From NCBI GenBank assembly GCA_965216425.1, contig CBDCFV010000007.1, forward strand, positions 620,001 through 684,000: DNA of 64,000 bases, written 5' to 3'. The notes below the pieces were generated by a model that was not told the origin of the DNA, ran no database searches, and saw only the letters and a list, made by a program, of their open reading frames with translations. Source of the stretch: CBDCFV01 sp965216425 (GTDB lineage: Bacteria; Chloroflexota; Dehalococcoidia; Lucifugimonadales; UBA3495). How positions within the stretch are numbered: the stretch's first letter is position 1; the number at the start of each line of letters is the position of its first letter. This document shows, one piece after another, positions 1 to 9,361 of this stretch. Made by a program: the position numbers and the translations under genes.

Positions 1-1
1 C

Positions 2-694
2 TCGGTTGAGACCGAAGACGAACACTGTGTTCGGAACATCGAATATGTGCTTCACTCTCTCCAGCAGTTCGATGGCGAATGTAGGGCGGCAGCGGTCCAG
101 TTCATCAATGATGAATACCAAGGGATGATCGGTTTCCTTGGCGACTTGTCTGGACAACGCTGCCAGTTGATTCTTGAGCTTATCTTTTGTGCCTCTCTGC
201 TCAAGATAGGCGTCCAAGAGGGTCTTGTTGCGTCGCCCCTGTTGGTCTACCTTAACCGTCACTCCCGTCGTAGCTTTCAGAACTCCGTGGAGATTTTCCC
301 GTATCAACGGCATTGCGATCTGAGCCACTTGGCGAGCCATCGTCTTCATACGACCTTCCTTGAAGTAATCGGACAACTGGCCAATTATCGCCAAGAGAGG
401 GTCATCACAAAAATCGTCTTCCCACGCATTGAAATAGATGGCCTTGAATTCCTCGTTTTCGAGTTGTTGTTGCCAACGCCTCAGCATAAACGTCTTGCCG
501 CTTCCCCATTGGCCTTGGAGGCTGATAGTGAGTGGGGGCTCTTGGGTTGCGACAAGATTCGTGAGCCGTGTGGCTATGTCCTGTCGGGCAAGGAGATCGT
601 CCGCCCATGGGTTGTCGGAATCGACCACTGGCTCGCTGAGCTTTAGGGCAACGGACCTTTGTACGTCTAGAGTCATGTTGTGTTCTTTGACCAT
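2..694 (-). CDS. KAP-family P-loop NTPase, C-terminus beyond window
   Basis: A continuous reading frame runs off the left edge, leaving 231 N-terminal residues. Walker A is GQWGSGKT at about residues 61-68, followed by the KAP-type YFNAWEDD segment. Walker B is LVFIIDELDRC at about 192-202, followed by a sensor-like VFVFGLNR. KAP NTPases are typically membrane-associated and are often found in phage-defence or plasmid-maintenance loci; that role here is inference. The ATG at 694 was chosen, but the frame stays open upstream to a stop at 797-799 with only CTG/TTG candidates and reads plausibly (LEEIRAAILAFAQ), so the true start may lie upstream. It is divergent from the recombinase to its right. 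Confidence 0.85.
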   Translation of the reverse strand, partial: MVKEHNMTLDVQRSVALKLSEPVVDSDNPWADDLLARQDIATRLTNLVATQEPPLTISLQGQWGSGKTFMLRRWQQQLENEEFKAIYFNAWEDDFCDDPLLAIIGQLSDYFKEGRMKTMARQVAQIAMPLIRENLHGVLKATTGVTVKVDQQGRRNKTLLDAYLEQRGTKDKLKNQLAALSRQVAKETDHPLVFIIDELDRCRPTFAIELLERVKHIFDVPNTVFVFGLNR

Positions 695-898
695 CCTCAA
701 TTGATGATGACTCCCTATAATATCCCCCCTCAGCCCCTCCGTCTCCTGCGCAAAGGCCAGTATGGCGGCTCGTATCTCCTCCAGCGGCGCATGTGCTTAG
801 ACCTGTAACATACTGACCTGTCAAGGCGGAGACCGGCGGTGTGGCCCCGCTCTACCCCACTCTTTCCAGCCTAGCTTGACTGTAGACAGAATTGGAGC

Positions 899-1690
899 GT
901 GGTAGTGTCAACGCCGACCAGTCTGCCGAGTCACGGGCAGGCCACTGGTAATCAACCCCCTGGGCACTATTTTCTCCATCCGGACATTGTCTCCAGGGTT
1001 GTTTGCCACACCGCCCAGATACGGATACACTCGATTATAGAGAATGGCAAACAACCACCTGTTTTATTGCCAGCCACCGGAGGTGCTCCCATCGACCCCC
1101 CGGTCTTCGGTTACATCAGGGTTTCCCAAGCGGAGGGTGAGAGCGGGCTGGCCACCCAGCGCCGGACCCTCAACGACCACGGGCTGAGGGACGACCGGAT
1201 CTTCACCGACGTGGCCTCGGGCAGGAACATGCGCCGACCTTCTTGGACGGGACTCCGCGGGATGCTCAACCCTGGGGACACGGTGGTGGTCCCGCGGATT
1301 GACCGCCTGGCCCGGAACCTCACGGAGGGACTCAAAACCATCGAGGAGCTTCACGACCAGGGCATCAACATACGCTCTCTGTCAGAGGGGCTGGACACCG
1401 GCGACGACAGCCCCACCTCCCGGCTCATGCTCCATATGCTGCTCTCCCTGGCGGAGTGGGAGAGGGACACCATCAGGGACCGGATCAAAGCCGGCGTGGA
1501 CCGCGCTGCGGCCGAGGGCAGGACCGGAGGTAGACCTCCGGCGCTATCATCAGAGAAGATGGAGGCAGTCAAGGGCTTTCTGGAGAACGGCGGGTCGGTG
1601 AGCGCCGCGGCCCGGAGCTTCGGGGTCAGCCGCCCCACTGTGCGCGCCGTCAGGGACGGGACCTACGCGGGTCAATACGACATAACTTGA
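899..1690 (+). CDS. Serine recombinase (resolvase/invertase family)
   Basis: Resolvase N-terminal catalytic domain followed by a helix-turn-helix. The nucleophile serine is in YIRVSQ (about residue 76). The conserved PRIDRLARN segment and a catalytic-helix region (LAEWERDTIRDRIKAGVDRA) follow, then a Hin-like C-terminal HTH (GGSVSAAARSFGVSRPTVRAV). The enzyme would cut and rejoin DNA at short sites through a phosphoserine intermediate. The GTG at 899 gives about 68 residues before the fold begins, so the true start is probably downstream; TTG at 1067 is one in-frame candidate. It lies between the divergent KAP NTPase and the pentapeptide gene, consistent with a mobile island. Confidence 0.85.
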   Translation: MVVSTPTSLPSHGQATGNQPPGHYFLHPDIVSRVVCHTAQIRIHSIIENGKQPPVLLPATGGAPIDPPVFGYIRVSQAEGESGLATQRRTLNDHGLRDDRIFTDVASGRNMRRPSWTGLRGMLNPGDTVVVPRIDRLARNLTEGLKTIEELHDQGINIRSLSEGLDTGDDSPTSRLMLHMLLSLAEWERDTIRDRIKAGVDRAAAEGRTGGRPPALSSEKMEAVKGFLENGGSVSAAARSFGVSRPTVRAVRDGTYAGQYDIT

Positions 1691-1903
1691 CGCCGTCGGG
1701 AGGACAGGCTCCGGGCATAGCATAGTGCATATGGGCAATCCCAGAATGGCACCCGGCGGAATCTTGATGGACCTACTGCCCGACCACGACTCCACCCATA
1801 GAATGCAGGAGAACTCAAAGTATCCCTCCTGCCGCTTCTTGGATGATGGATGCGGGCACGTAAGCAATGATGGGTTTGCCGGTCCTTAGTTGGAGGGTTA
1901 GTC

Positions 1904-3229
1904 ATGGCAGACTGTGTAGAGTCGGATCGGTCGAGCGCGTCCGATTCGATCTGGTACGTTCTGGCTACGGTAGCTGGTGAACCGACCTCAGTCGGAGACG
2001 TCAATTCGATTGGCCAACAGAACCGTTACTATTGGAACGGTCTAATGGCACATCGGATTGCCATGTATGGCGGCTCCATTGAAATGAGCCTCGGACACGA
2101 TGTCACTTGCCCGACTCTTACGGACGATGAGCACAGGACAATTCGCCGAGCCCTCGACGCCCGCGGCTTTCGTGGTGTAAGCATCCCCCACGTCAACAGC
2201 CCTGTTGACTTTTCTAACAAGGAATTCGATGGGCTTGTATGTTTCACGGGGTTCGTTTTTGGAGGAGAGGTTCGATTCAATAACGCGAGGTTCTCGGGCG
2301 GCACCGTTCTCTTCAACGACGCCACATTCGCAGGCAGCGTTACGTTTGACGGTGCAGAGTTCCAACGTGATGCTGTTTTCATGAGTGCGGAATTTGCAAG
2401 TGTTACCAGCTTTCAAGGAACCAAATTCTTTGTTCCAACATTTTTTTCTTCTGCCAAGTTCTTCCACAACACGAGTTTTGCAGAATCGAAGTTTTTGCAT
2501 GATGTGTATTTCAATTCCGTGATGTTTCAGCGCCAAGTTCGTTTTTCCCAGGTTTTGTTTGCACGGGAAGCCGATTTCCGATCAGCTGAATTCACAGGCC
2601 CTACACACTTTGATGGGACCAACTTCGAGACGCTTGTGCCTGGTTTCTTCGAGGCAACCCTGTACGAATACACAGATTGGCACGATTCGAAGTGGCCCAT
2701 GGTGCCAAGTGACCCTGACGCGTCAAGAAGGCAAGTCCAGTACTATCAACGCTTAGGCCTCTTAATGAACCGATTGGAGAAGCGTAGCGAACAACACTTC
2801 TTCTTTCGCACGGAGATGCGCGCTCAGCGCCAAGCCGAAGGGTGGACCATAGCAGGTCTAATGAACTGGTTGTATGAATTTATTTGCGACTACGGTTATG
2901 GACTTCATCGAGTCGGCTCGTTGTGGGTAGGCCACATCGGAATCGGCGCAGTAGCGATGTCGGCTGCAAGAATCTTCGGATCTCCAGAAGATTGCTCTTC
3001 ATGGTCGAAGGCACACGACTTTATATCTTTCCTTCCTGAGGCATTGTGGATCAGCTTTTCTAATGCGCATGCTTTATTGGGGTTAAATAAGGGCTTCTTG
3101 CAGGAGGCCATCAAGTCTTGGTCCGACACACCTATGTTTAACGCTATTGGGAGCATACAGACGGCTCTCGGTGTAGTCCTGCTATTCTTCCTATTGCTGA
3201 CGATTAGAAACCGGTTCCGGATGAGATGA
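1904..3229 (+). CDS. Pentapeptide-repeat protein with C-terminal membrane segments
   Basis: 441 residues with a good ribosome site (GGAGG seven bases before the ATG). From about residue 100 to 245 it is a run of F-centred pentapeptide units (for example FSNKEFDGLVCFTGFVF and FNDATFAGSVTFDGAEF), predicted to form a right-handed quadrilateral beta-helix. The C-terminal third has a helical segment, a hydrophobic stretch near residues 340-360 and a final transmembrane helix (IQTALGVVLLFFLLLTIRNR). Proteins with this plan are common but functionally uncharacterised. Codon use is less GC-biased than in the catabolic genes further right, which fits acquired DNA. The link to the KAP gene is positional only. 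Confidence 0.75.
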   Translation: MADCVESDRSSASDSIWYVLATVAGEPTSVGDVNSIGQQNRYYWNGLMAHRIAMYGGSIEMSLGHDVTCPTLTDDEHRTIRRALDARGFRGVSIPHVNSPVDFSNKEFDGLVCFTGFVFGGEVRFNNARFSGGTVLFNDATFAGSVTFDGAEFQRDAVFMSAEFASVTSFQGTKFFVPTFFSSAKFFHNTSFAESKFLHDVYFNSVMFQRQVRFSQVLFAREADFRSAEFTGPTHFDGTNFETLVPGFFEATLYEYTDWHDSKWPMVPSDPDASRRQVQYYQRLGLLMNRLEKRSEQHFFFRTEMRAQRQAEGWTIAGLMNWLYEFICDYGYGLHRVGSLWVGHIGIGAVAMSAARIFGSPEDCSSWSKAHDFISFLPEALWISFSNAHALLGLNKGFLQEAIKSWSDTPMFNAIGSIQTALGVVLLFFLLLTIRNRFRMR

Positions 3230-3540
3230 TGGATTGGCCCAGCGCGTCAGGCGTGAAAGCCTCACCTTGGCGTTGATTGCCACGGCGTAGAGCATGTAAA
3301 AGAATGCCGTCAACCGGCACTCGCCATAACCTGCTCTCTCCCTTTGAGGACCGCCTGGACGTTTGCTCCGGCTATGGTGCAAAGCAGGCATCCACGGAGT
3401 TGGACGTGCCCTATTGAATGCACCCAATTCCCGCCGCCGGCCACGTCGGCCGGGGAAGGCCCCCTGGCCATAATACCGGTTGCATTCCTGGCGGGGTTCC
3501 ACGCTCTTCCCCTCCTCATTTCAACCCTACTCCCAGCGCT
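3230..3540. other. Gene-free stretch after the pentapeptide gene
   Basis: No supported coding frame, RNA or repeat was recognised. Short frames on both strands have low-complexity, Arg/Pro-rich translations typical of non-coding GC-rich DNA. Confidence 0.5.
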
Positions 3541-3590
3541 CCGCCCTCTCAAGGCGGAGATCGCGGGTTAGAATCCCGCATACACTACCC
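3541..3590 (+). pseudogene. 3' fragment of tRNA-Glu(CUC)
   Basis: The geometry is canonical from the anticodon arm to the 3' end. There is a 5-bp stem CCGCC/GGCGG around the 7-nt loop CTCTCAA (U33, anticodon CUC), then a 5-nt variable region, then a 5-bp T stem GCGGG/CCCGC around the 7-nt loop TTAGAAT, then a 7-nt acceptor strand. The 5' half (acceptor and D arm) is not present upstream. Position 56 of the T loop is A instead of the near-invariant C, so this copy should be non-functional. Such 3' tRNA fragments are classic products of integrase-mediated insertion into tRNA genes, and an integrase remnant lies 77 bp to the right. Confidence 0.6.
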
Positions 3591-3666
3591 AGATAGGGTA
3601 AGTCAAAGCCCTTGCCTTAGCCATCCCGATGATGTTGATAGTAACGGCTGTTGGGGCCTTATGCCC

Positions 3667-3906
3667 TTACAACTCTGCCCTGTGGCAGATTGAGGAAGGG
3701 GCCCGGTCAAGCCGGAGGTCCGCGGGCCGGAGGGAGAGGCACTCGCACACCCGGGGCTCGGTACGAAGCATGGTGTGCATGGCCATCCGGACCTGGTAGC
3801 CCGGTGCGGCCGCAATCAGCGCCGAGGCCCCTCGGGGGGTGAAGTAGTCAGGAAGTTTCTTGGGCTTCCGAGCTATGGCAAGAACCATTTCCGGGGATTT
3901 CCGCAA
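3667..3906 (-). pseudogene. Tyrosine recombinase (integrase) fragment
   Basis: The 79-residue translation matches the start of an XerC/D-type catalytic domain: KKLPDYFTPRGASALIAAAP, then HTMLRTEPRVCECLSLRPADL, equivalent to the usual LLxTGLRVSELLxLRxxDL box containing the first catalytic arginine. The glycine-leucine before that arginine is changed to Glu-Pro and the frame ends at a TAA right after SICHRAEL, so the HxxR and tyrosine regions are gone. It reads toward the tRNA-Glu fragment. Most likely the decayed integrase of an element that inserted at that tRNA. Confidence 0.65.
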
Positions 3907-4465
3907 CTCACTCTACAGGATCCTGTGGGTCGGGGTAAGCCGACCAGGCATGATTTCAGCACGGAGGAGACCGGTCGGATGGGTGAGGAATCGGTGATTT
4001 CCGAAAGGAGCTTATGCTCCCATAGGAAGAGTGTTCGCACTGTCTGATTTTGTTGGCCTTCCTCACTTTGAACTTCGTTCCCGTCCGCTTCACGCGGAAC
4101 GGCCCATCCGGCGGTCGGCGGCCCCGTCACATATCGGTGGATGCCCGTGAGGGTGTGCATGACGGTTGAGGCCGAGAATAAAACCACCTGAATTCCAACG
4201 CCGCCGGTTGCCCACCCAGGGCAACCGCATTCTAACTTGACGCAAGGAATTTATGGTCAGCTTCTTGGCTAATTACCGTTGAAATGACCGATTTGGGCGT
4301 AATCCAACGGACGCTTTTACTGGTTGTCGAAGGAATTCCGACTTCCAGACTCGTCCGAATTTAGAATGCGTTTGCCTGGTTGCCCACCCCCCCCACTTGC
4401 CTGCCTTGGGGACGCCTGATAGATTGGTTTCTACCCATCTTGGCACGTCTTGGAGAAACCTGCCG
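3907..4465. other. Gene-free stretch between integrase and DinB remnants
   Basis: No convincing coding frame or RNA. It is probably decayed mobile DNA joining the two remnants. Confidence 0.4.
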
Positions 4466-4573
4466 ATGACACCCGAAGCGCGCAAGCAGAAGATGGAATC
4501 CTATGGCAACGCGTACTCCATGCTTGCCGATGCCCTAGAAAAGTTCTCCAAGGAAATGGGCTGTGTTTCATAA
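4466..4573 (+). pseudogene. N-terminal remnant of a DinB-like protein
   Basis: A 35-codon frame reads MTPEARKQKMESYGNAYSML then ADALEKFSKEM before running into unrelated residues and a TAA. This resembles the first helix of DinB-superfamily proteins, which are normally 150-170 residues with three metal-binding histidines; none of those is left. The fragment is too short to be functional. A complete DinB-type gene occurs at 18068-18862. Confidence 0.4.
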
Positions 4574-4768
4574 AAGCCAAATCGGGGTTGTGTTTGCAAA
4601 CCAAAATTCACTGGGACTGAATATTGCAACAAGATACGCACGACAGGTTATTTTTGCAATGACGCACCATTGAACCGCCGAATTTTGCAACAAGTGGAAG
4701 AGTCGCCCGAACATGGGCGGCTCTCTGTTGGTGTGGTCATGCCTGCATCCTTGCCGTTATAGCGTGGG

Positions 4769-5116
4769 CTACCCGCGCAGGTTGGCCTGTAACGCTTCAC
4801 GGAAAATGTCGGTTTCGGGAACATCGCAGTCGGCCTCTACCACCCGTACGGTCTTGCCATCCCCCACTTCCAACAACGACAGCGGCGACACCGGCATACT
4901 ATCTTCCGGCGAACCACAGAGGAGAAACTGGCCATTGGGCAAGGCCCGTATATGGTCCCGGAGGAACCCCAGAGGCTCCTTCAGCACCGGCCAGTGCATC
5001 CCGGCGAAGTGGGCTATGTGAGCCATGGTGGTCTGGCCGCAGACCAGGCCCAGCATGGTCAGACGCATAATGGCTTGAAAGGGATGGCGGACTCCCCTGG
5101 CCTTCCGGGGGTCCGG
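4769..5116 (-). pseudogene. N-terminal remnant of an ISAs1-type transposase
   Basis: Read from 5116 downwards the frame is PDPRKARGVRHPFQAIMRLT, then a GLVCGQTTMAHIAHFA segment. This is the N-terminal DDE_Tnp_1-associated region of ISAs1-family transposases (consensus DPRxxRGxRHPL...G...L..IA.WA). After GFLRDH the sequence becomes unrelated but still open, ending at a TAG. The DDE catalytic domain is absent. The frame breaks exactly at the 5' boundary of the group II intron at 5117, so the intron appears to have inserted into this transposase gene in antisense orientation. Confidence 0.55.
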
Positions 5117-5766
<650 letters not shown>

Positions 5767-5995
5767 CTCAGCCAAAATTTCCGCCCACCGTGAGCCCGAT
5801 CCGACAGGCAATCCGCTGCCGCATACACAACCCGCCACGAAAATCCATAGGGGATTGCGGGACTCGCAACCACAACCGAGAGGAACGGCGGTTTGTTGCG
5901 GTTGACGTGCATCGGGGCTGTCAGGTAGCATCTTGCGCACCACAGCATGGCAGCGAGGTGCCGTGCCCCTATCCCACGATGCAAGAGGTTTTCGG

Positions 5996-6823
5996 GTGCG
6001 GACCGCGATGTTGGTTTCTCTGGTTGTCCTGTTTGCCTTGGCGTGTTCGGCAACACAACCCCCACCGACTCCCCAACCAACCGCAACGCCAACATCGGTG
6101 CCAACTGCCGCGCCCACGGACACACCCGCCCCAACGGTCACCCCGTTGCCGGAGCCAACCCCCACACCGACGGCGGTCCCCACCCCAACTCCTGTTCCCA
6201 CTCCCACGCCTACCCCAACACCGACACCCCTGCCAACCTACACCCCTTTGCCTACCTACACCCCTTTGCCTACGCCGACGCCGTACCCGACATATACCCC
6301 CCATCCGACCCACACGCCAATACCCGCCCCAACAGCCTATCTTGAGCCAACGCCAACGCCCGCACCACAACATCAGGGCAAAGGCGATTGGACTTCGTTC
6401 GACCGTGACGGCGACACCCTTTCATGGCGCTCAATTTCTCTCGAAGCCTATGAAACGGGATACGACGAAGGGGATGCACTTTTGAGCGTAAGCTGCTTGG
6501 ACCCAAAGGAGCAGGAGAGGTATCTGGCCGTTTCAATCTGGTGGGATTCATACGTGTCCATACTCGACGACTTGAGTGCTCACTTGGATTGGGACTCAAA
6601 TCCTACCGAGTTTGAGCGGTGGGACCCTGGCAGCGATGGGGATATCGTCAGCCCACGCTACAGCAACACGCATCGGCACGACAAAGCGTTCATCGCCAAG
6701 TTGATGCAGCATAAGCGGTTGGCCTTCGCCGTTGAGAGTTACGACGGTTGGCACAACGCCAAGTTCGAGTTGACCGGATTCGCGGAAGCATACAAACCCA
6801 TCGCCTCATACTGCGGGTCATGA
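5996..6823 (+). CDS. Lipoprotein with proline/threonine-rich stalk
   Basis: GTG at 5996 was chosen because AGAGG lies seven bases upstream and it leaves a compact lipoprotein signal (VRTAMLVSLVVLFALAC, cysteine at residue 17); upstream in-frame starts would give an over-long N-terminus. About 105 residues of P-T-P repeats follow (including a doubled LPTYTP), forming an extended stalk. The C-terminal domain is about 150 residues, contains two cysteines and has no recognised family. The protein is predicted to be anchored outside the membrane with the globular domain held away from it. PT-rich stalks of this kind are frequent in Chloroflexota. Function unknown. Confidence 0.7.
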   Translation: MRTAMLVSLVVLFALACSATQPPPTPQPTATPTSVPTAAPTDTPAPTVTPLPEPTPTPTAVPTPTPVPTPTPTPTPTPLPTYTPLPTYTPLPTPTPYPTYTPHPTHTPIPAPTAYLEPTPTPAPQHQGKGDWTSFDRDGDTLSWRSISLEAYETGYDEGDALLSVSCLDPKEQERYLAVSIWWDSYVSILDDLSAHLDWDSNPTEFERWDPGSDGDIVSPRYSNTHRHDKAFIAKLMQHKRLAFAVESYDGWHNAKFELTGFAEAYKPIASYCGS

Positions 6824-7068
6824 AAAGCGGTCAGGACTCTCCCCCGTCGTAGCAACCTGACCGGCGGCTAAGCATCGCGATGGGGGAGAGTCCCGCGAGA
6901 AATTAAGGTCAAAGGCCGGTGGCGGGTGCGGCAATGCCTGCTTTTGCTTGACACGGAATGGGGTTGGTTGGGACCTATGGATTGTTTTAGCCTCCAGCAA
7001 GCCGCAAATTTGACCCGAATCCCCAACGCCGCCGCCCGCCCAAAGGCGTTTAGCGACACCCGCAAGAT

Positions 7069-7344
7069 CTAACCCTTGAGGAACTTGTCCATCTCTTCGC
7101 AGGCTTCCGATTGAGAGACGCCCTTCCGTGTTCGGATGATTTGTCTCGCTGCGGTCTCCACAGCGTTTTCAACGGTGTTGGCATCGCTGCCCCACCCTTT
7201 GAATGATCCCCTGTATTGCTGGGTTGCTTCGTGCCATGTAACCTTGCCGGTGTCGTTGCGGTTGGTGACGTCAAGCTCGCATTCAACGGAACCCTTCGTA
7301 ACAACGAACTCTTCGCCGTCAACTTTGATCGTGCAATTGTCCAT
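7069..7344 (-). CDS. Small hypothetical protein (91 aa)
   Basis: Starts MDNCTIKVDGEEFVVTKGSV, preceded by an AAAGGA-like site. It is acidic, probably mostly beta-strand with a C-terminal helix, and has no signal peptide or recognised domain. An earlier in-frame start at 7548 would add 68 residues of poor coding quality and overlap the palindrome at 7424-7443, so the downstream ATG is preferred. The base composition is compatible with real coding. It stands alone between a lipoprotein and an IS remnant. Confidence 0.6.
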   Translation of the reverse strand: MDNCTIKVDGEEFVVTKGSVECELDVTNRNDTGKVTWHEATQQYRGSFKGWGSDANTVENAVETAARQIIRTRKGVSQSEACEEMDKFLKG

Positions 7345-7423
7345 GATGTTGTGCCGTTCCTTTGCCCCGCCACATATAGGCTGCCGGGCTTGTCTGCGTA
7401 TCCCTCTGGTGTTGCGTAGCGTT

Positions 7424-7443
7424 GTATACCATATGTAGTATAC
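7424..7443. promoter_or_regulatory. Palindrome upstream of the 91-aa gene, possible operator
   Basis: Perfect 6-bp inverted arms GTATAC separated by 8 bases (CATATGTA), about 80 bp upstream of the start at 7344. The AT-rich spacer contains TATAC/TATG steps that could overlap a -10 element on the minus strand. A role as a repressor site is inference. Confidence 0.35.
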
Positions 7444-7538
7444 ACTAAGCTGCGCGATACAATCAGCACCATGCGAGCAAAAGAAAAGCCCCGGTTGCAA
7501 TGACGGGGGCCTTCGTGGGGTTGCTGGTCGCTTGACCC

Positions 7539-7668
7539 CTACGTCCACGACCTCAGCCTTGCGATGCCCGCGACGAGCAGGACCGCGCCCGTAACGAACA
7601 TGACGGCGACAACCCAGCTACCGAATCCCTCTAGTACTACAACGACGAGTTGTCTGGTAGGATAGTTG
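7539..7668 (-). pseudogene. Possible C-terminal tail of a membrane protein
   Basis: An open frame ends with a transmembrane-like stretch (FGSWVVAVMFVTGAVLLVAG) and a basic tail before TAG. No start is visible before the neighbouring IS701 remnant begins, so it may be a gene cut by that insertion. Alternatively it could start at an internal ATG and encode a very small membrane peptide. Weakly supported. Confidence 0.25.
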
Positions 7669-7692
7669 TCAAAATGATGGTGGGCGGTTTGG

Positions 7693-9004
7693 GTGATGGA
7701 TGGGGCGAGCTTCGAGCGAGTCTACGACAACTTTCAGGACTTTCATGCCTTCTTCGCGGCCTCCTTCGGCCGTAAGCAGTGGCGGGAGCACAGCCGGGAC
7801 TATCTTCAGGGGCTGCTGGTGCAGGCTGGGGAGCGGCGCAACGCCGAGAACCTGTCGGAATCGGTGGGCATCCCGGCCCGGGCGATGCAGCGTTTTCTGA
7901 CCGAGGCCCGGTGGTCCGATGATGCGGTCATCGGTCGGTTGCAGGAATACCTGGCCCCCAGGCTAGGGCACTCCGAGGCGGTGTGGGTGTTGGACGGCAG
8001 CGACTTTCCCAAGCAGGGGAGGAAATCCGTGGGGGTAGCCCGGCAGTATTGCGGCAGGCTGGGCAAGGTGGCCAACTGCCAGGCGGGGATGTTCCTGGCC
8101 TACGTCAGCCCGCTGGGACGGGCATTGGTGGACAAGGGGCTGTATCTGCCCGAGAGTTGGACATCGGATCCGGGCCGCTGTGCGGCGGCGGGTGTGCCCG
8201 AGGAGCGGCGGAGCTACCGGTCGAAGACCCAACTGGCGCTGGATATGCTGGAACGGGCCTTGGAACTGGGCCACCTCAGGGCCGGGTGGGTCGCCGGGGA
8301 CGACGCCTTCGGAATGTCGCCGTCCTTCCGGGAGGGACTGGCGGCCTTGGGGACGCGGTACGTCCTGGACGTTCCGGCTGGTTTTACAGTGTGGCCGCCG
8401 GAGCCGGCTTGGACCAGTCCGGCATACCAGGGACGGGGGGCGCCCCGCAAACCCAGGCTGGTGGGCGGGCAGCGGCGCACTCTGGAGGAGTGCAGTGATG
8501 AATTGCCGGAGGAGGCCTGGCGGGAGATAACGGTGGCCGATGGAAGCTAGGGTCCACGCAGCTACCTTTTCAGCGCTCAGAGGGTGCGTCCAACCAGCAG
8601 GCGGAAGCCTGGCGAAATCCACTGGGCCATTTACCTCCGGAACCTAGACGGCAACGAGCCCCGCTACTACCTGTCCAACGCTGCCGAAGACACCATGTTG
8701 GAGACTCTGGCCTACGTGGGCGGTTCCAGGTGGCCCATTGAATCGGAGTTCGAGACGGAAAAGGGCGACGTGGGGCTGGATGAGTACGAGACCCGCACTC
8801 GGGCGGGCTAGCATCACCATCTGGCCTGTGCCTGCTGGGCGGAGCATTTCTGCTGAGCATGCAACAGGCTTGGGGGGGGGGGATATGCCCCGGGAACGGT
8901 TCGGGCCGGCTGAGTTGTTGGGGCGGCTGGAGGGTACGCAGCCACACAACGAGCGGGCCAGCCGCTGCCCACGCGAAATGCCGCGCGGCCCTGCGCGCAT
9001 GCCC
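7693..9004 (+). pseudogene. IS701-family transposase, disrupted
   Basis: The first 285 codons match an IS701-type DDE transposase (WVLDGSDFPKQGRKSVGVAR, LGKVANCQAGMFLAYVSP). An in-frame TAG at 8548 follows VADGS. The same frame then resumes perfectly (IHWAIYLRNLDG, RWPIESEFETEKGDVGLDEY) until a second TAG at 8809, where the family has tryptophan in AGWHHH. After an 11-G run at 8872-8882 the C-terminus continues in another frame (RERFGPAELLGRLE) to about 9004. Three lesions make this a pseudogene. The GTG at 7693 is followed directly by ATG at 7696. Confidence 0.8.
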
Positions 9005-9043
9005 TAAATCCCCTCCTTGAGCTGTCGTTGTAACATTAGGGCA

Positions 9044-9361
9044 ATGCCTAGCAAAGTCCCGGTCAAATGTGCCATTGCCGGCTGCCACCGCCGGGTGAAG
9101 ATGACCCTCGCCGAACGCGAGGAACTGAGGCGGGTGGGACGCGAGAACAACGCTACCGCGGGCGTCGTCTGCCCGACCGACGTGAAGGCCGCCTTCAACT
9201 TCGAATTCGACGATATTGACATCGATGTCCCGCTGGGGGAATTCCTGGTCGAGGCGTCCAAGGAAACTCCCCGTTGGCGCGTGATGTTGACCCTGCTGCC
9301 CGGGGTGGCGGGTGAGCCGGACAGCCAGTCCACGCCAAGGCGGGGAGACCGGGTTATTTAG
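9044..9361 (+). CDS. Hypothetical protein (105 aa)
   Basis: The frame begins MPSKVPVKCAIAGCHRRVKM and is rich in charged residues, with an acidic mid-section (FEFDDIDIDVPLGEF). A C-x4-C pair plus His near the N-terminus could bind metal but is not a known finger. No close family recognised. It starts 40 bp after the IS701 remnant and could be passenger DNA. The ribosome site is weak. Moderate support from coding-like composition only. Confidence 0.4.
   Translation: MPSKVPVKCAIAGCHRRVKMTLAEREELRRVGRENNATAGVVCPTDVKAAFNFEFDDIDIDVPLGEFLVEASKETPRWRVMLTLLPGVAGEPDSQSTPRRGDRVI

Noticed and set aside
405..824. 139-aa minus-strand frame overlapping the KAP gene
   Set aside because: Shadow frame; the KAP frame on the same strand carries Walker A and B motifs.
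3873..4187. 104-aa minus-strand frame as the integrase N-terminus
   Set aside because: It is in a different frame from the integrase fragment and has no recognisable SAM-like or core-binding domain.
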